Shown here in pieces: positions 22,578 to 32,460 of a stretch of DNA of 64,000 bases. The stretch is from Adiantum capillus-veneris (Eukaryota > Streptophyta > Polypodiopsida > Polypodiales > Pteridaceae), in contig CM043966.1 in NCBI GenBank assembly GCA_014529385.2, positions 143,828,711-143,892,710 on the forward strand, read 5' to 3'. The notes under the pieces are model-generated. The model saw nothing but the letters and a program-made list of their open reading frames with translations, ran no database searches and was not told the origin of the DNA. Both the position numbers and the translations under genes were made by a program. Position 1 is the stretch's first letter; each line of letters begins with the position of its first letter.

Positions 22578-23558
22578 ATGGTGGGAGATGGGTATGAAGT
22601 ACTCAAGCGTGGAAAAGGAGAAGATGTGGACAAGTTCATCCGAAGGATCGAGTTGATTGCATTGAAGAGAAATAGGGACGATGGTGCATTCAAGGTACGT
22701 TTGGTGAGTTTGCTACTTGAAGGTGAAGCACGTGAATGGTATGAAGAGAGGCTTGAAGGTGGTGTAAAGGGAGATTGGAATCTTCTTTCTCATGCCTTGA
22801 GAGAAGAGTTTGAGAAGGAGGATGATTCTGAGTATTTGTGGAGAGAGCTAAGCAAGCTGCAACAAGGAGAACATGAAGACATCAATGTGCACATAAACAG
22901 GTTTGAAGCTTGTTGGAGAAAGATCATAAAGGGACTTGAAGAGAATCAAATGCCCCCTGATTTTTTGAAGAAAGATAGTTTTGTGGTTGTCTTACATCAA
23001 AGCATTAGAGACAAGGTGGAGCTCAAGGACCCAGGGACCTACAATGAGGCATTAAAGGTTGCTAGAGAGCAATGGAGAAAGAAGGTGAGAAGGCATGAAA
23101 TGGCAAATAGGGAAAGAGAAGCAAATGTACATCAAAGAGATGGTTATGTATCAACAAATAATGTGGTCGAGCCTTTGCCTTTGGATATGCATGTTGAAAG
23201 GGAAATCCATGTATAAGCTCCAAGAGTGGACAATAGAGGACATGAATCCTTTCACCAAGACATTCAAAGATTGACAGATCAAATAGGAAATCTCAACCTT
23301 GCTATGCAAGCTATCCAACAACAAGTAAGAAGACCTCAAGGAGAACGGCCTCAAAGGAATAGAGTTGATAATGTGATGTGTTACAATTGTGGGGAGAGAG
23401 GGCATATATGGCCCAATTGCAATCAACCAAGGAGAGAGCCAGGAGGTATATATCCTATCATACCAAGGCAATGCAAATGGAAATGTGCAACCTCTCCAAG
23501 GTCAAGGACTTGCACAACAACAGGGACAAAATCAAGCTCAAGCACCTCCACAATTTAA
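22578..23558 (+). CDS. gag: Gag polyprotein (capsid and zinc knuckle)
   Basis: The first in-frame ATG is at 22578 (MVGDGYEVLKRGKGEDVDKF). The capsid-like part runs to 23216, with VRLVSLLLEGEAREWYEERL and the INRFEACWRKII helix typical of retrotransposon Gag (Retrotrans_gag family). A TAA at 23214-23216 interrupts the frame, which then continues to a CCHC zinc knuckle, CYNCGERGHIWPNC, near 23382. It packages element RNA in cytoplasmic particles. Past the knuckle the useful frame shifts by +1 into the protease ORF. Whether that is a programmed shift or damage cannot be told from one copy. Confidence 0.85.
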
Positions 23559-24528
23559 CGTAGGAATTTTGGAGGCAGTTGAGGAGGGAGATGAAGATGA
23601 TGAGGTTGATGTCTTTGCAAATAAGAGAACAAGGGCACAAAAGTCATGGAGTGAAGGCATTTTCAAAGAGGAAAGAGAAAGGACAAAGCTAAGGAGAGAT
23701 GTAGATAAAGGCAAGGCACCTATGGAAGAGGCTGAAAGTAGTAAGCAGGTAAAGGTAAGAGCAAGAAGAAGGAAGATAGGCATAGATGATTTTCAGATTC
23801 GGAAGGGTCAATCAGTATACAATCTCTTAGAAGACTTGAAGAACAAGAGAACCGACATATCATATGGGCAACCCTTGCATTTGAGCTCAAGTATGAGAAG
23901 GCACTGGCATAAACTAGCTAGTGTTAGACGGGTGAAGGTAAAGACACGCGATGCACATGTAGTGCAGCTTCATAAAGTTACTGATGTTTTGCATGTGGTT
24001 GATGCTTGGATACATGGAAGGAGGGTGAATAAGGCGTACATGGATGGTGGAGCCCAAGTGTGCGTTATGAGAGAGGAAACAATGCAGCAATTGGGATTGC
24101 AGCTCACAGGAAAATCCTTGTTCAGTGTGAAGATGGCAAATAGTAGTAGAGTGAAATGCTTGGGAGATATTCATGACTTGGAGCTTAATGTTTTGTTTCA
24201 AAGGGATGTCATGGACATTCATGTGATGCCTGCAAATCTTGGGGCATATCCAGTTATATTGGGTAGACCTTGGTTGATTGCTATGAGGTCACGGCAGGAC
24301 TGGTACAGGGGATGTATTGACCTCTTTGTGGACAGGCCTAAAGAGAAGAGGATTAGATATGATATGAAAACATGTAAGGTGCTGGAAATTGATGATGAAC
24401 CAGCTATGCATCAAGATTTATTGCCATCCACTTATGACATGTGTGACAGTTCTTCTAGTGCATCCTCTACATGTACCGACGATGAGGTTTATGATCAAAG
24501 TCTTCTTGATCTTGGTGTAGATCTTTGA
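23389..24528 (+). CDS. Gag C-terminus and aspartic protease
   Basis: This frame takes over at the zinc knuckle and runs 379 residues. It has a Gln-rich linker, an acidic patch (EEGDEDDEVDVF), a basic region, then the retropepsin domain with AYMDGGAQVCVM (D-G-G-A in place of the usual D-[ST]-G-A), VKMANSSRVKCLG and VILGRPWL. The protease cuts the Gag-Pol polyprotein. The D-G-G-A variant also occurs in the Gag-protease ORF at 61-64 kb. The frame stops at 24526-24528 and is in the same register as the pol ORF downstream, so this stop is probably a mutation. Confidence 0.82.
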   Translation: MGREGIYGPIAINQGESQEVYILSYQGNANGNVQPLQGQGLAQQQGQNQAQAPPQFNVGILEAVEEGDEDDEVDVFANKRTRAQKSWSEGIFKEERERTKLRRDVDKGKAPMEEAESSKQVKVRARRRKIGIDDFQIRKGQSVYNLLEDLKNKRTDISYGQPLHLSSSMRRHWHKLASVRRVKVKTRDAHVVQLHKVTDVLHVVDAWIHGRRVNKAYMDGGAQVCVMREETMQQLGLQLTGKSLFSVKMANSSRVKCLGDIHDLELNVLFQRDVMDIHVMPANLGAYPVILGRPWLIAMRSRQDWYRGCIDLFVDRPKEKRIRYDMKTCKVLEIDDEPAMHQDLLPSTYDMCDSSSSASSTCTDDEVYDQSLLDLGVDL

Positions 24529-24729
24529 GGGATACATGTATATGATGAAAATTGTGATAAAGGGGATGCTTTGATATCAGAAAATTACCATGGGGCTGAT
24601 CATGAGCCGAATGTACCAAAAGCTGAATTAATGGATATGCTTGCAGGTGGCCTGACTAGTCGTGAGAGAGAAGCATATGACGCATTGTTTGATAAGTATC
24701 CCAAGTTGTTTGCCAAAGATTATGCTTAA

Positions 24730-26865
24730 ATGAGGGGAACAAAGAGTTTTGTTCATGAAATAAAGCTTAAAGAAGGTGCAAAGCCTGTTGCTCAAAATCT
24801 AAGGAGATTGGGCACCATTCAACGAAAGGTATTGGAGATAGAGGTGAGTAAGCTTTTGCAAGCTGGTTTTATCTACCTTGTGGATGATGCAGAATGGGTT
24901 TCCCATGTGTTTATAGTTCGAAAAAAGGGAAATAAATGGATAATATGTGTGGACTATAAGCCATTGAATACGGCAACAAAGCGGCATCACTATCCCCTTC
25001 CCTTTCAGGATGAGATTTTGGACACTGTTGCAGGTCATGAGAGATATTCGGTATGTGATGGGTTCAGTGGGAATTTTCAAATTGGGATTGCATATGAATA
25101 TCAAAAGAAGACCAGATTTTTGACCCCATGGGGAGTGTTTTGCTATAGGGTGATGCCCTTTGGCTTGATGAATTCTTATGCGAGCTTCCAAAGTTGGATG
25201 GACAAAGTATTGGGGCCTTACCTTGGAAGCTTTGTAAAAGTCTTTATGGATGATTTTTGTGTTTACAGTGATAGAATGCTTCATGTGAAAAATCTTAATA
25301 TGGTGTTTAAAAGGATTGATGATGATGGGGGTCAACTCAATCCTTTGAAATGTAAAATTGCAAGAGCTAGAGTGATACTTCTTGGCCATGAGGTAAGTGA
25401 GAATGGGATAGCTCCAGATCCTACAAAAGTGGAATGTTTTCTTATGATGGAGAGTCCTAAAAGTACAAAGGAATTGATGATTTTTGTACAAAAGCTAAGG
25501 TACTTGTCAAGGTCTTTTTGTATGCTTGCTGAATATGTATACCCTTTGCAAGAAGCAACACAAAAAGACCCTTTCCTTTGGACGGAGCATGAGCAAACAG
25601 CTTTTGAGGACGTCAAGGAAAAGCTATCTACATTACCTTTGATGATGCCTCCTTGTTGGGATGAAATGTTTTATTTGATCTTGAGCATGGGTGAGCATGC
25701 TATTGGTGCATTATTGATGCAAAAAGGAAAAAAGCAATCTTATATGAGGCCGGTTTACTACATAAGCAAAGTGAAGAATGATGCACAAAAATCTTGGCAT
25801 GAGATCGAGCAATTGGTTTGGGCATTGGTATATGCAACAAAAAGGCTGAAATCTTATCTTATTTGTAAGCCTTTTGTGGTGTTAACATCATGTAGTTTAT
25901 TGCCTCATGCACTAAGGTATCCTGGGGATAGTCCTAAATTGCAAAAGTGGATACTTAGCTTGCAACAATTTGACATGAGCTTTACTAAGGAGGATAGTCT
26001 GAGAGAAAATATGGCGGATATGCTCACTTTTAAAGAGATTCATGCAAGGAGTGAGTTGAAGAAAGATTTGGAAAAGAAGATAGCACCAAGCCCAACTATG
26101 CATGCGGAGCTTCAGGATGTAGAGGGTACCTTATACTTTGACGGGGCTTTCAAAAGGAGCATTAATAAGGGCACTATTGGTTATATATTTGTGGATAAAA
26201 ATGGCATTGACTGCTGGTTTGGAATCCAAGAAGTGGATGTAAAGAGTAATAATGAGGCTGAGTATGCAAGCCTCTATTTGGGCCTGGAAGAATGTGTCAA
26301 AAGACATGTAAGGAGGCTTTTAATCAAAGGTGATTCTATGTTGATTGTGCGGCAAGTTCAAGGTACCTGGAAGGTAAATCAAGAAGGCATGAAGGGCTGG
26401 TTTTTCAAAGTGAGGAAGTTGTTAAAGTCTTTTACTTCCTTTCAAATATGGCATGTACCACGAAATATGAATGTAAGGGCTCATGAGTTGGCGGAACAGG
26501 TGTTCACAAAGGATGTGCATGCGGTGATAATTAGAGAGCCAAGGTATCTTGGAAGGGAATCCGTCCATGAGGAAGAACATGTGTTGCAAACGGGTTTTGC
26601 AAGAAAGGGATTGGCTTCTCAACAAAGGCATGCAATCACACGAAGAGCTATGAGGTATGTCTTGATTGGAGAGCAAATGTATCACAAGGGGGCTGATGGT
26701 GTCATGAGAAGAGTTCTCTACCATGATGAAATTTTTGATTGCTTAAAAGCATGTCATGAGGAAGGATATGGAGGCCATTTTGGAGTGGAAATTACAAGAA
26801 GGAAATTATTGAATGCTCAACTTATGTGGCCAAGTATGAATAGGGATGTTGTGCATTGGTGTTGA
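24730..26865 (+). CDS. pol: Reverse transcriptase, RNase H and second (archaeal-type) RNase H
   Basis: This frame is in register with the protease and is separated from it by in-frame stops at 24526 and 24727. RT has the gypsy blocks VSHVFIVRKKGNKWIICVDY, FGLMNSYASFQ and the catalytic FMDD (residues about 172-175; the usual form is YxDD). The classical RNase H follows (MGEHAIGALLMQKGKK ... WHEIEQLVWALVYA). A second RNase H begins at about residue 470: LYFDGA, NNEAEY, IKGDSML and NVRAHELAEQ. In the family the last motif normally has Asp (RAD); here it is His, so this copy's second RNase H may be inactive. The zinc-finger start of integrase (HEEGYGGHFG) is at the end, before a TGA at 26863. Confidence 0.9.
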   Translation: MRGTKSFVHEIKLKEGAKPVAQNLRRLGTIQRKVLEIEVSKLLQAGFIYLVDDAEWVSHVFIVRKKGNKWIICVDYKPLNTATKRHHYPLPFQDEILDTVAGHERYSVCDGFSGNFQIGIAYEYQKKTRFLTPWGVFCYRVMPFGLMNSYASFQSWMDKVLGPYLGSFVKVFMDDFCVYSDRMLHVKNLNMVFKRIDDDGGQLNPLKCKIARARVILLGHEVSENGIAPDPTKVECFLMMESPKSTKELMIFVQKLRYLSRSFCMLAEYVYPLQEATQKDPFLWTEHEQTAFEDVKEKLSTLPLMMPPCWDEMFYLILSMGEHAIGALLMQKGKKQSYMRPVYYISKVKNDAQKSWHEIEQLVWALVYATKRLKSYLICKPFVVLTSCSLLPHALRYPGDSPKLQKWILSLQQFDMSFTKEDSLRENMADMLTFKEIHARSELKKDLEKKIAPSPTMHAELQDVEGTLYFDGAFKRSINKGTIGYIFVDKNGIDCWFGIQEVDVKSNNEAEYASLYLGLEECVKRHVRRLLIKGDSMLIVRQVQGTWKVNQEGMKGWFFKVRKLLKSFTSFQIWHVPRNMNVRAHELAEQVFTKDVHAVIIREPRYLGRESVHEEEHVLQTGFARKGLASQQRHAITRRAMRYVLIGEQMYHKGADGVMRRVLYHDEIFDCLKACHEEGYGGHFGVEITRRKLLNAQLMWPSMNRDVVHWC

Positions 26866-27813
26866 AGCTCTCACTAGTGCCAAATATATCAAAAGAGAAA
26901 GTTGATTCCCGAGCCTTTGAGACACATTGTAAGCTATGGGCCTTTTGAGAAGTGGGGTGTGGATGTAATTGGTCCTCTTCCAGGCACTAGAAATGGGAAG
27001 CACTACATACTTAGTGCAATGGATTATATGACAAGATGGCCAGAAGCAAAGGCTAGTAGAGGGGCTATTAGCAAAGATGTATGCAGCTTTATCTTTGATT
27101 GCATATGTTGTAGATTTGGAGTGCCGTTGGTGCTTGTAAGTGATCAAGGGAAAGAGTTTAGGAATGATATTATCACTGAATTGGTGGAGAAATTGGAGAT
27201 CAAACATAGGTATGCTAGTCCTCATCATCCACAATGCAATGGGTTGGTGGAGGCATTCAATGGAGTTTTACAAAAGATATTGTTCAAGCTTGTGGAAGAA
27301 CATCCAAAAGATTGGGATATGTATTTGGAGAGGGCATTATGGGCATGTAGAGTGACTCAAAAATCATCCACGGGATTCACTCCATTTCATTTGGTATATG
27401 GAGAAGAGTGTGTTGTGCCAATTAATGTGATGCTTCCTTCATTGGAGTTCATTTTGAAGCATAGTTTGGTTGAGGAAGAGCATGTAAAAGAGAGACTGGC
27501 ATCTATGCATAGCCTCTTGTTGGATAGAGAAAGTGCCATTAGATACTCTGAAGGCTTGGGAAGAAGAAGGGCTGAAGTATTCAATGAAAAGATAAAGGAA
27601 AAAGGGCTATGTGAAGGCATGGTGGTTATGAGGTATAATAGTGCTTTGGACAATACCTTTCAAACAAAAATCAAGGCAAAGTGGGAAGCTCCTTTTGTGG
27701 TGCATAAGGTGTATGATAATGGAAGCTATCAGCTCAAGGACTTGGATGGAAAGATGCATAAGGCAAGAGTCAATGGGATCCGAATCAGGCCTTATGTGAC
27801 TAGAATCATGTGA
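26866..27813 (+). CDS. Integrase
   Basis: This continues in the same frame as pol after two stops (26863 and 26875) that fall in the integrase zinc finger; only CQIYQKRK of its second half is readable. The catalytic core shows GVDVIGP (D), LVSDQGKEF (D) and PQCNGLVEAFNG (E), so the D,D-35-E triad is intact. GFTPFHLVYGEE and the basic C-terminal SH3-like part (MRYNSALDNTF...KWEAPFVV) follow. No chromodomain is present, as expected for Tat. It inserts the cDNA into the genome. The closest relative in this window is the fragment at 34.5-35.1 kb. Confidence 0.9.
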
Positions 27814-27857
27814 TGAAGCAAGAAATGTACATGAAACACTTGAAAGTGTTCCATGCT

Positions 27858-27873
27858 TGTTGGGGGGGCAATA
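27858..27873 (+). other. Polypurine tract of the gypsy element
   Basis: TTGGGGGGGCAATA lies directly before the 3' LTR start TGTGACG at 27874. Confidence 0.65.
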
Positions 27874-28903
27874 TGTGACGTGTTTTTACGGAATGATGCA
27901 AGCCACCCCAAAGACTTTGTAAAGGGTTTTTTAATGATTTTGGGTCCCTTATATGTGAATAAATCATGCTTGTACAAAGTGTACAAAGGCGGTGTGTGTC
28001 AGCTGTCTCTACGCATGCGGGCCAGTTGTGCGGGGTGCATAGTTTTGCTGTTTTTGTATATAGACGTGTTGAGACTTGAAAGAGTCACTTAGTACTTGAA
28101 AAATATGAACAAAACTGAGTTTTTATCAGCTTGAGTTCGTGAGTGAGTGGGGGATTTGACAGAGGAAGATCTAGCAGCAAGAAGCCCTGATTGCTGTGAG
28201 GGATAGAGGCGTTTGGGAGTAGAGCAGCCTGTCTTGCTAGTTGAGGGCCCGATGTGGTGAGTTGAGAGTGTGTATCTCCTCAATGGGCTGATGAAAGTGG
28301 GTGATTAGCTCTGCATATTGACCTCTCTTCATCTTGTTTTGAGGTATGGTGGCTATGGTGTGTGCAGCTCCTTGTGGTGCAGCTAGTCGAGGGTAAACTA
28401 TGTGATGCAATGCCTTGCTTGTACATATATCAAAGGGCAAGGTTTCCCCCAATTTTTCCATCACCTTTTCTGATTTTTTTTGCTGAAATTTGTGGATTTT
28501 GAAATTAAGCTTGATTTGAGTGGGTTTTGGTCAAGCTATGTGTATATATGGGAGCGCCTATGGAAGCCCTACTAGCACATGGAAGGGCGTTTGAAAAGAA
28601 GTGAAGCTCTTTGGGTTATGGTCAAAAGTGCAGAGATTTCCATGGTTTTTTTCTCACTTTTTTCCTTGATTTTATTGCTTCCTTGGTGTCTTTGATTGCA
28701 ATGGAGTGTAGTGGGAGTTGTAGTGGTGTAGAGGGAAGCTAATAGGAGCTAGTCGAGGCTAGTCAAGGTTGAGTGTGTGTCAAATTGAGAAAATTAGTGA
28801 GATAAGATGAGCCCATATTATCTTGAGAGAGCTATACTCTTCATTCTCTTTTCTTGGTGTTGGTTTGAGTTGTTGTAGAGGGAAGTCCCCCCAATCCTTC
28901 ACA
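27874..28903 (+). repeat. 3' LTR of the Tat-like gypsy element
   Basis: It has the same length (1030 bp) as the 5' LTR. Differences are mostly single substitutions plus one 1-bp indel near 28022 and a cluster close to the 3' end, about 3% by eye. This suggests insertion well after the satellites and the pseudogenes around it decayed. Confidence 0.95.
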
Positions 28904-29060
28904 ATGTGTTGACCATCAATTTCTGCACTCATGTTGAAAACATGGTGTGTGAACAAAAGAGAAAACAATACCCGAGAGTACAAAAAGGCTCGTAGCCGTA
29001 TCGAACGCAGAAAATCATAGCAGAGGCTGGTGATTAGTCGTGCTAATTCCACCTGTAGTC
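28904..29060 (-). pseudogene. 5' part of the minus-strand gene split by the gypsy element
   Basis: The minus strand reads RVLFSLLFTHHVFNMSAEID and GQH up to the insertion point. Joined to the left flank with a single ACGT, the codons run GQH-V-FDFEY without a shift. The reading start is not clear: an ATG exists at the MSAEID position and another upstream. No family recognised. Confidence 0.5.
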
Positions 29061-29507
29061 ATAAGATTCCAAGCCGTGATAGAATTTGTGAAGAGTTGAA
29101 ATCGTCGAGGGACTTCAAATATCTGATGAAATGAAAGCACCAATTAATTTTACTCCATTGGAGAACATCGCCGATTATAGACTTTGACGAAACGGCGGTC
29201 ATTCAAAACGTTGCCGCCAATTCTCCGTTTGAGAATTTTTATTTTTTAGAAATGGCAGAGCCACTTAAAAAGAAAACACTCGAAACTGTAGGGCTGTACG
29301 TCTTTGCCCATTGGAGTGAGGGTACGAGCAGATGAAGCCCTGGCTTTGTAGTACTTCGGGACCAACACCCTATGTGGTCCAAAGGGGTTGGCCTAGTGTG
29401 TATGGCCAACCTCTTAGGGTAATTGTAAAAATAAAACATAAAAAATAAAAAATATAACCAATTTCTCTACTGCAGACTTCGTTGCCTACGTGAGCAAGGA
29501 AGAGGGG
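29061..29507. other. No gene recognised
   Basis: Spacer with an AT-rich stretch near 29430-29460. ORFs on the minus strand here lack recognisable motifs. Confidence 0.4.
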
Positions 29508-29835
29508 CTAGCAAGCGATGAGGTCCGCCTTTAGGGGTGCTGCAAAGACGCAAAACACCTGGCTTGCCGGCGCGTTCCCTTCAAGCTCTACCTTGCATGG
29601 TTTGGCCGTCGTCAAAAACCTGCCCCTTCCTGACTTAGGGTTGCTACCCATGGTTCTGAGAGCTTCGGCTCTTCCTCCCCAGCTTAGAGTGGTAGCACAC
29701 GAGCCAACAGACTTCGGCTTCTCCTTCCTCCCCGGCTTGGGACAACAGAGCACCACATTTTTCTTTGCTTGTGTGTTGCATGCGACATGCAAAAACAACC
29801 AAATCAATTCCTACTTTCCCTTTTCTCGCACCAAT
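29508..29835 (-). other. Probable leader region of a decayed minus-strand retroelement
   Basis: This lies directly downstream (minus sense) of a TGGTATCAGAG primer-site match. It is GC-richer than its surroundings and contains overlapping ORFs with a repeated 'gccgaagtctgttgg' / 'gccgaagctctcag' phrase. No Gag or Pol motif is present. Assignment as a leader is inferred from position. Confidence 0.35.
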
Positions 29836-29847
29836 CTCTGATACCAA
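29836..29847 (-). other. Initiator-Met-tRNA primer-binding-site match
   Basis: The plus strand CTCTGATACCAA is the reverse complement of TTGGTATCAGAG, the standard plant primer site also used by the copia element (42341-42351) and the chromovirus (51161-51171). Confidence 0.6.
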
Positions 29848-29855
29848 TATAAGAA

Positions 29856-30232
29856 CTAGGTAACTAGAGCTTGAGATCCTCCTCCCAACCTCCCATTATA
29901 TAGGCGGGCTCCTAGCCTCTTGCCCTAGATGGATCCCCTTTCCACACTGTCTAGCCCGTGGCCGTAGTCCGTGACCGCCATAGTCCTTAGGTTTGGACCA
30001 TGCCCCTTAGGTTTGTGATCCCCTGGCTAGAACAAGGGTCTCGTAGGCTAGGGGGTCACAGACTTAAGGGGCACGACCCAAACCTAAGGACTAGGGTGGT
30101 CACGGACTATGACGAGGCGGTCAGGCTAGACAATGTGGACAGGGGATCTGTCTAGGGCAAGAGACTAGGAGCCCGCCTATATAATGGGAGTTTGGGAGGA
30201 GGATCTCAAGGTCTAGTTACCTAGAGCTTACA
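29856..30232. repeat. Foldback repeat, possibly an LTR relic
   Basis: The left arm starts CTAGGTAACTAGAGCTTGAG at 29856 and the right arm ends in the mirror CTCAAGGTCTAGTTACCTAG at 30224. Both arms contain CCCATTATATAGGCGGG and extend about 170 bp each at high identity. On the minus strand the block could begin TGTAAGCTCTAGG at about 30232 and lies just before the primer-site match, where a 5' LTR should be, but its inner end lacks the CA of a normal LTR. It also truncates the transposase-like gene to its right. Confidence 0.75.
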
Positions 30233-32460
30233 TAATTTGTGAGAGTATCAACATCTAATAATTGTGTGGCCTGGCTATCAATGGAGCTACTCGATGTGGT
30301 GCCTAGTAAAGATAGTGGGATCCCTAGCTATGGTACTCTGAATGCTGTTCATCTCGAGCGCACCTGCTACTACTGTGTCACAATCCTAGCTAGTGAGATC
30401 AATATCATGGTTATCCACACACCAAAATAACCTCCTCACTAATCATCGAATGTCAGAAGATGAGTCATGTGCCATGTGTTATGAGCACCACTCCACAACC
30501 TATCTAGCATCTCTAAATTGGTCACTGTCACATCGAAGCTAATATCACCGATGAGTGTGCTTTACACAAGCGCTTGCAGTGTTGTACTTTCCCTTTCAAT
30601 TCCCTGAATCAAAGAAGCTCCAAATGCAAGGTATGCCACTACTATGGTGCCATCTGTACAACCAAAAGAATTGACATGCGCTTTTGAATTGCGCACCACA
30701 ACCATACGACCAAATATAATGAGAAGAGAATGAGATGTGACACTCAGGAAGGAATCCATCATGGTGCTGGAAACAATGTTGCACAAACTGTGCACTGTGT
30801 GAGCAATCATCATTGATGTAGAAATGGTAGTCACGTATGATCACTCGTGAGTCCTCAGAGCTCTCCACTTTATCAACTACCACGTCTGCATGACGATAAG
30901 ATAAATGGATGAGGAATACCACCTTCAAGAGAATTTAAAAAGGTTAGAGTGAATGAAACAATGCAATTACATAATGTGGCTAAAAATGCAAAGAAAATGT
31001 AAAGATATCAAATTATTATCATTTATACCTACCCAGAGAAGTAGTATTTGGATTGGATCTCTTGCTGTGGAGCAAAGGTGTTGTTCTCTGCAAAATCCAT
31101 GACAGAGACCACAATGCCAATCGGAAAGAAGGGAAGGCAAGCACAAAACTGATGATCCTACCACTTTGCGCGATGCACTTGCTGCACATATGGATACACA
31201 ACGGACCTAAAATCTTGCATGAAGTAAGGACGTGGCGCAATATGAGATGTGAGCTGCAACCTACGAGTTGTGACACCTTGAAGACCTGTGTATGTCTGGT
31301 AGTCATGCTGCTGCCATGTAACTATCCCACCCACATCACCATCATCTATGAAAGATGTAAGTCATGCAAGCTCCCCGCATTGGACACACTTTCCCTCCAC
31401 ACACAACATTTGACGGTAGGAGGCTCTGTCTACACGGACACTGACATAACAAAGAGTGGACAAAGTCTCGTGGCCCTGTCGGGACCTCTCTAGGATGCCC
31501 CAAACGAGCACAAAACACATGATACATAATCTGAAACTGCACATGGTATCTACAACAACATGTCTCCCTCTCGGACATGAATTGCACGTACCAAGGCTTG
31601 GAAGCCTCGAAGGAGCACTGACCAATGCTAATATCAAGGTGGGCATCCTGGAATGCATGAAAGAGCTGACTCTGTGTAATCTCTAGAATCATAGCACCAT
31701 GCTCTATGTATTTCTTGCAACCAATCCTACGGAAAGTTTCCTTTTAGAAGTCTGGCAAGACAAGGAAATTCTCCTCCCAAAACTGTGCTATGAGCTCTCT
31801 CATGCATGAATATAGAATGGGTGAGTATTGTGGAGCACGCCCAATGCTCTCCCATAGCACATCACTATGTCCTAATTCAAGTCGCCGTCTCCTAAGGCGT
31901 CTTGCATGCAAGGTGGGTCGAAGAATGCACAACACACGAGAAGTGGCCCGAGAAATACCTATGACGGATGTAGCCGCCACTGTTACAGTGAGTGTGTGAT
32001 GAGCAGCAAGTGCATCCCTTGAGATAGTGAAATGTAAGAGAGTCTAACACTATCTGCCAACTGTCGCTGTAGTGGGACGGGGCCTCGGACTACGAATCTC
32101 AATAGCTCGGCGGGCCTCAATGTCACAAGGGTGTTGCATCAAATTCTCAAGCACTTGAGTGCGTGAGAAGAGATCAATGTCACTGAAGTAGGTCTATGCA
32201 ATGATGCTTGCACAATATTTGGCTCCAGATGCGCTAAGTGAGCATACCATCGCTGAAGGACTGGGCTCTGATGCTACCGTAGGGTCCACACATGCCTCCA
32301 TGCCAACCCCAGAGGGTTCTCCAAGAGCAAGCGATGGAGATCCAGTCAAAGAAATGAGGCAACTGTGGTGTGTTGATGGACTGCCGAAATGCTCCAAGAC
32401 TGGCAACACCATGTGAGACTCCCCAAAGGCACCCATTGTGGGGGGTGTGCGCTCACCCAA
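30233..32460 (-). pseudogene. DDE-type transposase-like gene, decayed and 3'-truncated
   Basis: Minus-strand pieces follow one another in order. There is a Ser/Pro-rich N-terminus (32460-32194), then ELIAQFWEENFLVLPDF, GAMILEITQSQLFHAFQDAH and a Cys-rich TCCCRYHVQFQIMYHVF block (31980-31500). A frameshift leads to CVEGKCVQCGEL, then VMDFAENNTFAPQQEIQSKY (31085-31040). A possible GT...AG intron follows (31032-30923, phase not restored), then HLSYRHADVVVDKVESSEDS, IIRDYHFYINDD and HYIWSYGCGAQFKSACQFF (about 30910-30600). Low-similarity tail pieces reach 30250. The 'DFAEN' and 'W-[SA]-D-G-C-x-x-Q-[FY]-K-S' pair is known to me from uncharacterised transposase-like proteins of ferns and invertebrates. 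Here the second Asp is Tyr. Several stops and shifts make it dead. The foldback at 30232 cuts it off. Confidence 0.6.

Larger units (their letters stand above)
21457..28903 (+). mobile_element. Ty3/gypsy LTR retrotransposon, Tat-like, nearly complete (7.4 kb)
   Basis: Two 1030-bp LTRs flank gag, protease, reverse transcriptase with RNase H, a second archaeal-type RNase H, and integrase, in that order, with a primer site after the 5' LTR and a G-rich polypurine tract before the 3' LTR. The second RNase H between the classical one and integrase is the hallmark of the plant Tat lineage. The flanks are ACGT (21453-21456) and ATGT (28904-28907); treating them as one 4-bp duplication restores the frame of the interrupted host ORF. 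Damage is modest: one frameshift (Gag/protease) and five in-frame stops. LTR divergence by eye is around 3%. Confidence 0.93.

Noticed and set aside
24799-25491. 230-residue minus-strand ORF antisense to the reverse transcriptase
   Set aside because: The plus strand has unmistakable RT motifs in the same place, and the antisense frame has no motif.
31053-31493. 146-residue plus-strand ORF
   Set aside because: The minus strand carries the transposase-like motifs (DFAEN and the Cys-rich block) here, so the plus frame is a shadow.
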